In this document: in pieces, positions 5,547 to 12,617 of the stretch
Numbering within the stretch: the first letter of the stretch is position 1
Layout: each line of letters starts with the position of its first letter
Source: an uncultured Clostridia bacterium
Lineage (GTDB): Bacteria > Bacillota > Clostridia > Oscillospirales > Ruminococcaceae
Reading direction: 5' to 3'
Assembly (NCBI GenBank): GCA_938014915.1
Contig: CALLQQ010000149.1
Span: 1 to 12,617, forward strand
DNA: 12,617 nt
Made by a program: the position numbers and the translations under genes
The notes under the pieces: model-generated
Databases searched by the model: none
Seen by the model: only the letters and a program-made list of their open reading frames with translations
What the model was told of the DNA's origin: nothing

Positions 5547-8062
5547 ATGAATTCAAAGTACAGAGTGCACGAGGTGGCAAAAGATTTAAATGTTTCGGGC
5601 AATGAGATTATCGAATTGCTAGCGAAGTATTTTGACGCGCCTAAAAAGCACCAGACTGCATTAACTAAAGAGGAACTCAACGTAATTTTTGAGCATTATA
5701 CGAACAAAAATCAAGTTAAGGACTTTAATAGTTATTTTGCTACTGCTGCTAACAAAACTAAAAAAGAACAACCTAAGACGGAGCCAAAGGCAAGATCGGA
5801 GCTGCTGAAGCCACCACAAAGAGGGGAGAAAAGGATTCCCCAGCCGCCAAAAAGGACGAAAAGGTTGGCAAAGTTGCGACAAAATCAGAGGAGAAAAAGG
5901 CTAAAACCGCCGATACTAAAAAGGCTGGAACTTCTAAAAAGACCGATAAAAAGGAATCGACCAAGCCTGATTCGGCACGGAGTAAAAAGCCAGCTCCTAC
6001 ATCGAGCAAGCCAAAAACCAAGATTAAACTTCATCCTCCTAAAACTGAGCAAAAGCAAAGAAGTGAACCTCAAATTAGAGGGGAACAAGTTGTAAAGACA
6101 GTCGATACAAGGGGCTCATATGTAGAGCTTGATAAATACAATGATAAATATGAGAAAATTGCTCCCGATGCTAAAAAGCATAAAGGCGGCTATACAAGAA
6201 GACCTAGATCAGGCGGTCGTCAGCAAAACCGTGGACGCAAGCCATTTTCACATAAGCAAGAAACAGAACAGCAAAGACTCAATAGGATTCAACTTGAACG
6301 TGCTAGGAAGCAGCAGCTCAAGATATTGATTCCTGAGGAAATTGTAGTTAATGAACTTGCATCTAGGCTAAAAGTAACGGTGGCTGATGTTATTAAGAAG
6401 TTAATGCCGCTCGGAATTATGGCGGGCATAAATGACTTGCTTGACTTTGAGACGGCGTCGCTAATCGCAATGGAATTCGGCGCTAAAGTAGAAAAAGAAG
6501 TTGTAGTTACAATTGAGGAGCGTCTAATCGACGCGACCCAGGACGATGATGAAAATCTAGAGGAGAGAAGTCCTGTTGTTGTAGTAATGGGGCACGTTGA
6601 CCACGGTAAAACTTCTTTATTAGATAAAATTCGTGATGCAAGTGTAACATCTACTGAGGCGGGCGGAATCACACAGCATATTGGTGCATATCGTGTGAAT
6701 GCCGCTGGTAGGGACTTAACCTTCCTTGATACTCCGGGGCATGAGGCATTCACTTCTATGCGTGCGAGGGGAGCATCTGTAACCGACATTGCAATCCTTG
6801 TTGTCGCAGCCGATGATGGCATAATGCCGCAAACGATAGAGGCGATTAACCACGCAAAAGCTGCCGATGTAAGCATCGTTGTTGCTATTAATAAAATGGA
6901 TAAAGATACTGCAAATCCCGATAGGATAAAGCAGGAACTCACCGAACACGGATTAGTTATTGAGGAATGGGGCGGCGACACAATCTGTGTGCCCGTATCC
7001 GCTTTAACTGGTCAAGGAATAGATGAACTCCTTGAAACAATAACACTTATTGCCGATGTTAAAGAGCTAAAAGCGAACCCGAATAGACGTGCGAAAGGTA
7101 CAGTCATTGAGGCGAAACTTGACAAAGGCAGAGGACCAGTTGCAACCCTACTTGTACAGAATGGTACACTCCATAAAGGCGACGTTCTCATTGCTGGGAG
7201 CGCTGTCGGACGTGTTCGTGTAATGACGGACGATAAAGGAAACATTATAGAACAGGCGGGACCATCGGTACCGGTTGAAATTACAGGACTTGCCGAAGTG
7301 CCAAGTGCTGGCGATATATTTGATGCAGTCGAGGACGAAAGACTTGCTAGAGAACTCGTCGATAAACGCAAGCATGATGCTAAGGAAGAAGAATTCAATG
7401 CATATCAAAAAGTCACACTTGAGAATTTATTCACACATATCGAACAGGGCGAAGTTAAGGAATTGCCGCTCATTATCAAGGCGGACGTTCACGGATCGGT
7501 AGAGGCGGTAAGGCAATCACTTGAGAAATTATCCAATGAGGAAGTACGTGTTAGGGTAATTCACGGCGGTGTTGGACCCGTTTCTGAAAGTGATGTTATG
7601 CTTGCTGATGCGTCAAACGCTATTATTGTAGGTTTCAATGTTCGCTCAATTCCAGTAGCGGCAGAAATTGCAAAGCGTGGCGGCATTGATATTAGGCTAT
7701 ATAGAATTATCTATGATGCCATTGAAGAAATCACAACTGCTATGAAGGGTATGCTCGATCCTAAGTACCGTGAAGTTATTCTCGGAACAGTTGAAGTTAG
7801 GGAAGTATATAAGCTATCAAGTTCGGGCACAATTGCAGGATGTTATGTAACAGATGGTAAGGTAACAAGGAACAGCCAAATCCGTGTTGTGCGTGATGGC
7901 ATTGTAGTTAGTGAAGATAAGATAGATTCGCTGCGTCGATTCAAGGACGATGTTAAGGAAGTCGCGCAAGGGTATGAATGTGGAATCGGACTTGAGAAAT
8001 TCCACGATATAAAGGAAAAAGATGTTTTTGAAGCATTTATCATGGAAGAATACAGAGACTAG
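5547..8062 (+). CDS. infB: Translation initiation factor IF-2, with a frame break near 5778-5810
   Basis: IF-2 is the GTPase that brings initiator tRNA to the 30S subunit and joins the subunits. Codons from 5547 encode the N-terminal IF2_N domain (MNSKYRVHEVAKDLNVSGNE, residues 1-55) and the start of a charged linker. At about codon 77-88 the coding frame moves back one base. The new frame stays open to 8062 and encodes a Lys/Ala/Pro/Arg-rich linker, a second IF2_N (LIPEEIVVNELASRLKV), the G domain with GHVDHGKT (about 349-356 of the joined protein), DTPGHEAF, NKMDK and SALTGQG, and the IF-2 domains II-IV. Joined length is about 838 residues, normal for Clostridia. Unjoined, the readings are 5547-6095 and 6326-8062, the latter from a TTG without a ribosome binding site. 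AGGAGG at 5531-5536 drives the true start. No typical slippery heptamer is seen, so a base error is most likely. Confidence 0.93.
5778..5810 (+). other. infB: Frame break in infB (one base missing or -1 shift)
   Basis: Upstream coding follows codons starting at 5547; downstream coding follows codons one base earlier in register. The downstream frame has a TAA at 5774-5776, so the change must be after that. The upstream frame begins to use atypical codons (CTG CTG) and Pro/Arg-rich nonsense around 5802. The join that gives the most IF-2-like linker is near 5801 (…KARSE then AAEATTK…). The A6 run at 5760-5765 cannot be the shift point because it would hit that TAA. Confidence 0.85.
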
Positions 8063-8103
8063 AATTATAGGGTAGAGCCATCACATAAAAAGGAGGGGCA
8101 TAA

Positions 8104-8448
8104 ATGAGCTCGCATAAAATTTTAAGATTATCGCAGGATATTAGGCATGAAATCAGCGGGATAATTATGCACGAATTAAAAGATCCAAGAATTACGGGTA
8201 TGCTCAGCGTCACACGCACGGATGTTTCCGGTGATATGTCTTATTGCAAGGTATATATTAGCAGTATGGACGGTATCGAAAGTGCAAAGACCGCAATAGA
8301 GGGACTCGACAGCGCTAAAGGCTATATCAAACGGCAACTTGCCGCAAGGCTAAAAATGAGAAAATGCCCCGATTTGATATTCATTGCCGACGATTCAATA
8401 GAGTATTCAGCAGGTATCAATAAGCTACTTAAAGATATTGAGAAGTAG
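8104..8448 (+). CDS. rbfA: 30S ribosome-binding factor RbfA
   Basis: RbfA is a KH-fold protein that binds the 30S near the 5' end of 16S rRNA and helps late maturation; it also aids cold adaptation in E. coli. The 114-residue protein shows the family pattern: RLSQDIRHEISGIIMHELKD near 7-26, ITGMLSVTRTDVSGDMSYCK near 29-48, and RQLAARLKMRKCPDLIF with DDSIEYSAGI near the end. The ribosome binding site AAGGAGGGG (8090-8098) is strong. It follows infB as usual; the small ylxP (DUF503) gene present between them in B. subtilis is absent. Confidence 0.96.
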   Translation: MSSHKILRLSQDIRHEISGIIMHELKDPRITGMLSVTRTDVSGDMSYCKVYISSMDGIESAKTAIEGLDSAKGYIKRQLAARLKMRKCPDLIFIADDSIEYSAGINKLLKDIEK

Positions 8449-8483
8449 AATGGCAAATATCATTTTATAGAAACGGTGATGTA

Positions 8484-9455
8484 ATGACAGTAAATTTAAA
8501 AGAGGCAGCAAAATTCCTATTAGAAAATGATGATTACTACATCTTAACTCATATCAATCCTGATGGGGACACTCTCGGTGCAGGATTCGCCCTTGCCGAT
8601 GCCCTCAGGAGTATGGGTAAGAATGCCAATGTGCTATGTTCGGATGAGTTGCCACTTAGATACCTTTTCTTATTCGATAAATATCAATCTCAGGAATTTG
8701 AGGGTAGGACAATTGTTTCCGTTGATATTGCCGATCTTCAGCTGCTTGGCGATGAACTTAGCATTTACAAGGATAGAATTGATCTATGTATTGATCACCA
8801 TGTATCGAATTCCATGTATGCTAAGCGGACTTTCTTAGATGGGGCGGCATCTGCTACTTGTGAAATAATGTATAACCTCATTGTAGAAATGGGCGTACCG
8901 ATTAATAAGACTATTGCAAAATGCCTTTACACAGGCATTGCAACCGATACAGGTTGCTTTAAGTACGGTAATACGACGGTTGCCGCACATATAATTGCAG
9001 GTGAGCTAATTTCACACGGCATTGATTTTGCAATCATTAATCACTTGATGTTCGACCTTAAAACACGCAGCAGGCTAAAGGCGGAGCAGATACTAATTTC
9101 TAATATGGAATTCCATCTTGACGGCATGTGTGCCTTAATCACTATTACTAAAGATTTGATTAAGCAAACGCAAGTTGATGAAAGCGAATTCGACGGGCTT
9201 GCGTCGATACCACGACAAGTTGAAGGTGTATCTGTTGGCGTCACAATAAAGGAAAAACATGCCGGAGTATATAAAATTTCCATGCGCTCGTCCGATAATG
9301 TCGATGTGTCGGAAATATGCGGCTATTTCGGTGGCGGCGGCCATACTAGAGCTGCCGGATGCCAATTAGAGGGTGAACTTGAAGAAATCAAGGCCCGTAT
9401 TCTCGATAAGATTGAGAAGTCAATTAATTTACTATCATCTAATAAAGAGGTTTAG
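8484..9455 (+). CDS. nrnA: DHH/DHHA1 phosphoesterase, nanoRNase/pAp phosphatase
   Basis: NrnA-type enzymes degrade RNA of two to five nucleotides and dephosphorylate 3'-phosphoadenosine 5'-phosphate (pAp) in the cytosol. The 323-residue protein has every metal-binding motif: THINPDGDTLG (H23, D27, D29), VSVDIAD (D81), CIDHHVSN (D104-H105-H106) and GIATDTGCF (D155). The C-terminal DHHA1 domain carries the substrate-binding GGGGHTRAAG at 283-292. Both domains are complete and of normal length. In Clostridia this gene commonly lies between rbfA and truB, linking it to the RNA/ribosome operon. Substrate preference between nanoRNA, pAp and cyclic-dinucleotide products (pGpG, pApA) cannot be read from the sequence. 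Confidence 0.93.
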   Translation: MTVNLKEAAKFLLENDDYYILTHINPDGDTLGAGFALADALRSMGKNANVLCSDELPLRYLFLFDKYQSQEFEGRTIVSVDIADLQLLGDELSIYKDRIDLCIDHHVSNSMYAKRTFLDGAASATCEIMYNLIVEMGVPINKTIAKCLYTGIATDTGCFKYGNTTVAAHIIAGELISHGIDFAIINHLMFDLKTRSRLKAEQILISNMEFHLDGMCALITITKDLIKQTQVDESEFDGLASIPRQVEGVSVGVTIKEKHAGVYKISMRSSDNVDVSEICGYFGGGGHTRAAGCQLEGELEEIKARILDKIEKSINLLSSNKEV

Positions 9456-9463
9456 ATATATTT

Positions 9464-10366
9464 ATGAACGGGATAATTTGCATTGATAAGCCGATGGATT
9501 TCACTTCTTTTGATGTTGTTGCAAAGATTCGCAGCATTATCCGCATTAGAAGGATCGGTCACGCAGGGACACTCGACCCGATGGCAACAGGAGTGCTGCC
9601 AATTTTCATAGGCAATGCAACAAAAGTATGCGATATTCTGCCCAGTAACGATAAAGGTTATAGGGCAGGATTTAAATTGGGATTATCGACGAATACGCAG
9701 GACATAACGGGGGAAGTTCTACATCGCCATGATGTTTCGGCGATTAGCGAAGAGGCCATTTTAAATGCGATCCGCTCATTCGTCGGTGATATAATGCAAA
9801 TACCGCCGATGTTCTCGGCAGTAAAAATAGATGGGAAAAGGCTATACAAATTAGCACGACAAGGAATAGAAGTTGAAAGACCACCTAGGAAAGCAACAAT
9901 TTCAGGAATTAAGCTTCTTTCCTATAATCATGAGGATTCATGCGGTGAGCTTGAAATTCTCTGCTCGCAGGGAACATATGTGAGAACGATAATCCACGAT
10001 TTGGGTGAGATGCTGGGAGTGGGGGGAGTTATGACCTCGCTTGTGCGTACAAAATCGGGGATTTTTACGCTTTTAGATTGTATTACTATTGATGAGGTGC
10101 AGCAACACCATGAGAACGGCACGTTGGGAAGTAAATTAATGGCGATTGATGAGGTGCTTGCTGGCTACAATGATATACATTTAGATGAAAAGCAAAGTAA
10201 GATGTTCTACAACGGCGTCAGGCTAGATTCGTCACGCATTGCTGGGTGTAATTCCAGTCGGGGATTGTACCGTATTTACGATAGCGAAGGGGAATTCATG
10301 GCTGTCGGTGAAATTGATGATAGTAAGACACTGCGAATTAAGAAAAGCTTTTTTAGTGGTGGATAG
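9464..10366 (+). CDS. truB: tRNA pseudouridine(55) synthase TruB
   Basis: TruB makes pseudouridine 55 in the T-loop of most tRNAs and acts as a tRNA chaperone. The 300-residue protein shows the conserved start GIICIDKPMDFTSFDVV and the catalytic motif GHAGTLDPMATGVLP with Asp38 as the nucleophile. It also has the family blocks GYRAGFKLGLSTNTQDITG, PPMFSAVKIDGKRLYKLAR and GTYVRTIIHDLGEMLG. A PUA-like C-terminal part follows from about residue 230. ATG 9464 is eight bases after the nrnA stop, with AGAGG at 9446-9450 as a distant ribosome binding site. The ribF ribosome binding site begins 13 bases after its stop. Confidence 0.97.
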   Translation: MNGIICIDKPMDFTSFDVVAKIRSIIRIRRIGHAGTLDPMATGVLPIFIGNATKVCDILPSNDKGYRAGFKLGLSTNTQDITGEVLHRHDVSAISEEAILNAIRSFVGDIMQIPPMFSAVKIDGKRLYKLARQGIEVERPPRKATISGIKLLSYNHEDSCGELEILCSQGTYVRTIIHDLGEMLGVGGVMTSLVRTKSGIFTLLDCITIDEVQQHHENGTLGSKLMAIDEVLAGYNDIHLDEKQSKMFYNGVRLDSSRIAGCNSSRGLYRIYDSEGEFMAVGEIDDSKTLRIKKSFFSGG

Positions 10367-10379
10367 AATTTTTCCGTCT

Positions 10380-10385
10380 GGAGGG
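10380..10385 (+). promoter_or_regulatory. ribF ribosome binding site (decides a TTG start)
   Basis: GGAGGG ends eight bases before TTG 10394. The GTG at 10385 overlaps this sequence by its first base, so it cannot be served by it; TTG is therefore the better start. Confidence 0.75.
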
Positions 10386-10393
10386 TGCTTGAA

Positions 10394-11311
10394 TTGCAGG
10401 ATATAACAAATATAGATAGAATGAAGAATAGGACTGCCGTTGCAATGGGCTTTTTCGATGGTTTGCACATCGGGCATAGAACTGTAATTGAGAGGGCAGT
10501 TTCATATAAAAAAAGAGGACTTGCATCGACGGTGCTAACATTCGATTCGCTGTCATCACTATCAAAATTGACCGATGGCGATAGGATTCTATTCGACGAT
10601 TTAAAATATAAGATGCTGGAAGATATCGGCATTGAGAATATATACCGACCCGAATTTAATAGGCTCAAAGATATGACGACGGACGAATTCGTTAAAAATA
10701 TCTTAGTCGATAAGCTAAATGCCAAAGTTGTAATTTGCGGATTTGACTTTCGGTTCGGCAAGGGGGCATCGGGCGATACTAACACACTTATAGAATTGTG
10801 TGCAAAGTACGATATTGAAGTCGTTGTAATACCGGCAATATATGTAGATGGTATGATAGTTAGCTCGACTAAAATTCGGGAATTTATCAAGTGCGGCGAA
10901 ATCGAACGGGCGAATTCTCTGCTGGGATATGAATTTAACTTTAGATTAGAAGTTATCCACGGTAGGAAGTTCGGCAGGCTCATTAATGCGCCGACGATTA
11001 ACCAAATTCTGCCCGATATGATGATAATACCGAAGTTCGGTGTGTATTCCTCAAAGACGATAATTAACAACGAGCAGTACCTATCAATTACAAATATAGG
11101 TATGAATCCGTCGATAGGTGGGCTTGAAAAGCCTCAAGCGGAAACACATATAATTGGCTATGACGGCGATTTATACGGGGAATATATCGATGTGTCATTA
11201 ACAGGTTTTATTAGGGGGGAGCTCAAATTCAAGAATCTTGATGAGCTCGCCGAAAGAATACAAAAAGATATTGCAAGCGTAAAAAAGATTAATTGTGAAA
11301 GGATGCTTTAG
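10394..11311 (+). CDS. ribF: Bifunctional riboflavin kinase/FAD synthetase RibF
   Basis: RibF phosphorylates riboflavin to FMN and adenylates FMN to FAD. The N-terminal FAD synthetase domain has the nucleotidyltransferase motif GFFDGLHIGH (19-28), the FDFRFGKGASGDT segment near 117-129 and the SSTKIR signature (157-162). The C-terminal riboflavin kinase domain has GRLINAPTIN with PTIN near 200-203, NIGMNPSIGG, and ETHIIGYDGDLYG. At 305 residues it is full length. The start is taken as TTG 10394, spaced eight bases from GGAGGG; a GTG at 10385 would add three residues but overlaps the ribosome binding site. The low-efficiency TTG start may keep expression modest. gltX begins one base after the stop. 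Confidence 0.94.
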   Translation: MQDITNIDRMKNRTAVAMGFFDGLHIGHRTVIERAVSYKKRGLASTVLTFDSLSSLSKLTDGDRILFDDLKYKMLEDIGIENIYRPEFNRLKDMTTDEFVKNILVDKLNAKVVICGFDFRFGKGASGDTNTLIELCAKYDIEVVVIPAIYVDGMIVSSTKIREFIKCGEIERANSLLGYEFNFRLEVIHGRKFGRLINAPTINQILPDMMIIPKFGVYSSKTIINNEQYLSITNIGMNPSIGGLEKPQAETHIIGYDGDLYGEYIDVSLTGFIRGELKFKNLDELAERIQKDIASVKKINCERML

Positions 11312-11312
11312 A

Positions 11313-12617
11313 ATGGCGAAAGTAAGAACAAGATTTGCACCAAGTCCAACGGGATATATGCATATTGGGAATTTGCGTACTGCTCTTTACACCTATTTAC
11401 TAGCTAAAAAAGATGGCGGTACCTTTATTTTGCGAATTGAGGATACGGACCAGGAAAGATATGTTGACGGCGCTATTGATGTAATATATAATACGCTAAA
11501 AATGGCAGGATTGCAGTGGGATGAGGGTCCGGACATTGGCGGACCGGTAGGACCATATATTCAAAGTGAAAGAATGGGAATATTCAAAGATTATGCATTG
11601 CAACTTGTTGAAAGTGGCCATGCTTATTACTGTTTCTGTGATAAGGCACGTCTTGAAGAATTGCGCAAGGTGCAGCAAGCGTCAGGAGTATCACCGATGT
11701 ATGATAATCATTGCAGGAATTTATCCAAAGAGGAAGTAGAGAAAAAACTATCCGAGGGGATTCCATATGTAATTCGTCAAAAAATGCCACGTGAAGGAAC
11801 GACGACATTCCACGATGAGGTATTTGGCGACATCACAGTGGAGAATACAACTCTTGATGATAATATTCTTATTAAGGCGGACGGTATGCCAACTTATAAT
11901 TTTGCGAATGTTGTCGACGACCATCTTATGGGCATCACCCACGTTGTAAGAGGGAATGAATACCTATCGTCAACACCGAAATACAATCTTTTATACGAGG
12001 CATTCGGCTGGGAAATTCCAAAATATATACATTGTTCACCCGTAATGAAAAATAACACGGAAAAGCTATCAAAGAGGCATGGCGATGCTTCATTTGAAGA
12101 TTTACTTGAACAAGGGTATCTACCCGAAGCGGTAATAAACTTCATCGCTTTACTGGGCTGGAGTCCGAAGGGCGAGCGGGAAATTTACAGTCTTGAAGAA
12201 CTTATCGACGTATTTGATGTATCCGGCATTGCTAAATCGCCCGCTATATTTGATTCGATTAAATTAAAGGCGATTAACGGCGAATATATCAGGGCATTCT
12301 CACTTGATAAATATAAGGAGCTTGCCATGCCGTATATCCGCAAAACTTGCAAGCGTGAGGACATTGACATTGATGTACTTGCAAAAGTTCTTCAACCGAG
12401 AACGGAGCTTTTTACCGATATTCCTGAACAAGTCGATTTTATAGACGAATTGCCCGAATATAGCACGGATCTATATATTCATAAGAAGATGAAAACTAAT
12501 GTAGAAACATCGCTCAAAGCATTACAGGCGGCATTGCCCGTGCTGGAGGGGCTCAGCGAATGGGAGGTAGATGCGATTCACGGGGCTTTATTCGAGTTAA
12601 TAGCGGAGCTAGGTGTG
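11313..12617 (+). CDS. gltX: Glutamyl-tRNA synthetase GltX (3' end cut by window)
   Basis: GltX charges tRNA-Glu with glutamate; in Clostridia the enzyme may also misacylate tRNA-Gln for the GatCAB route, but that cannot be told here. The open frame runs 435 codons to the window edge; the family is usually 480-500, so about 50 residues are missing. The class I motifs are clear: RFAPSPTGYMHIGNLRTAL with HIGN at 17-20, and EKLSKRHGD (KMSKS-type loop KLSKR at 251-255). RIEDTD near 41-46 and a C107-x-C109 / C134 set in the zinc-site region are also present. ATG 11313 follows the ribF stop by one base and uses AAAGGA (11298-11303). The anticodon-binding domain begins near residue 320. It is closely coupled to ribF. 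Confidence 0.96.
   Translation, partial: MAKVRTRFAPSPTGYMHIGNLRTALYTYLLAKKDGGTFILRIEDTDQERYVDGAIDVIYNTLKMAGLQWDEGPDIGGPVGPYIQSERMGIFKDYALQLVESGHAYYCFCDKARLEELRKVQQASGVSPMYDNHCRNLSKEEVEKKLSEGIPYVIRQKMPREGTTTFHDEVFGDITVENTTLDDNILIKADGMPTYNFANVVDDHLMGITHVVRGNEYLSSTPKYNLLYEAFGWEIPKYIHCSPVMKNNTEKLSKRHGDASFEDLLEQGYLPEAVINFIALLGWSPKGEREIYSLEELIDVFDVSGIAKSPAIFDSIKLKAINGEYIRAFSLDKYKELAMPYIRKTCKREDIDIDVLAKVLQPRTELFTDIPEQVDFIDELPEYSTDLYIHKKMKTNVETSLKALQAALPVLEGLSEWEVDAIHGALFELIAELGV

Noticed and set aside
5760..5765. A6 run in infB as a slippery site for -1 frameshifting
   Set aside because: A -1 slip here would meet TAA at 5774-5776 at once, so it cannot join the two IF-2 halves.
6289..6981. 230-codon minus-strand ORF opposite infB
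   Set aside because: Ser/Ala/Ile-rich shadow of the IF-2 G-domain codons; no family features.
10276..11070. 264-codon minus-strand ORF opposite ribF
   Set aside because: It is long only because ribF codons avoid stops on the other strand; the ribF motifs on the plus strand are unequivocal.

Overview
The window is a dense, single-strand (+) stretch of core housekeeping genes from an AT-rich Gram-positive bacterium. The gene order, the clostridial versions of the families (RimP with an SAGLGREL loop, DHH phosphoesterase between rbfA and truB) and a SpoVM-like peptide point to an endospore-forming member of Bacillota, most likely class Clostridia. I cannot name a genus. No tRNA, rRNA, CRISPR array, insertion sequence or phage gene is visible.

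Region 1 (1-2292) matches the Bacillus subtilis prkC-rsgA-(rpe)-thiN-spoVM neighbourhood. It holds the C-terminal end of an unrecognised, probably extracytoplasmic protein, then rsgA (ribosome-assembly GTPase), thiN (thiamine pyrophosphokinase), an unnamed 52-residue two-helix membrane protein, and a 27-residue SpoVM homologue. A strong intrinsic terminator follows. The last two genes are very short and easily missed.

Region 2 (2293-3136) is a monocistronic unit with an extended -10 promoter. It encodes an N-terminal zinc ribbon, a long Gln/Asn/Tyr-rich linker and a C-terminal TM2 membrane domain.

Region 3 (3137-12617) is the transcription/translation operon rimP-nusA-rnpM(ylxR)-rplGA(ylxQ)-infB-rbfA-nrnA-truB-ribF-gltX. 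It starts at an extended -10 promoter, followed by a leader with a perfect hairpin just before the rimP ribosome binding site. The products mature the 30S subunit (RimP, RbfA), control elongation and termination of transcription (NusA), modulate RNase P (RnpM), start translation (IF-2), degrade tiny RNAs and pAp (NrnA), modify tRNA (TruB), make FMN/FAD (RibF) and charge tRNA-Glu (GltX, cut by the window end). Short gaps and overlaps imply co-transcription and translational coupling.

The main anomaly is a one-base frame disruption in the linker of infB, around 5778-5810: both sides are clearly IF-2 but lie in different frames. Because IF-2 is essential, a base error is the simplest explanation, with programmed frameshifting or a shortened IF-2 as less likely alternatives. 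I see no wholly new multi-gene system. The less described items are the 52-residue membrane ORF beside spoVM, the zinc-ribbon/QNY/TM2 protein and the rimP leader hairpin.
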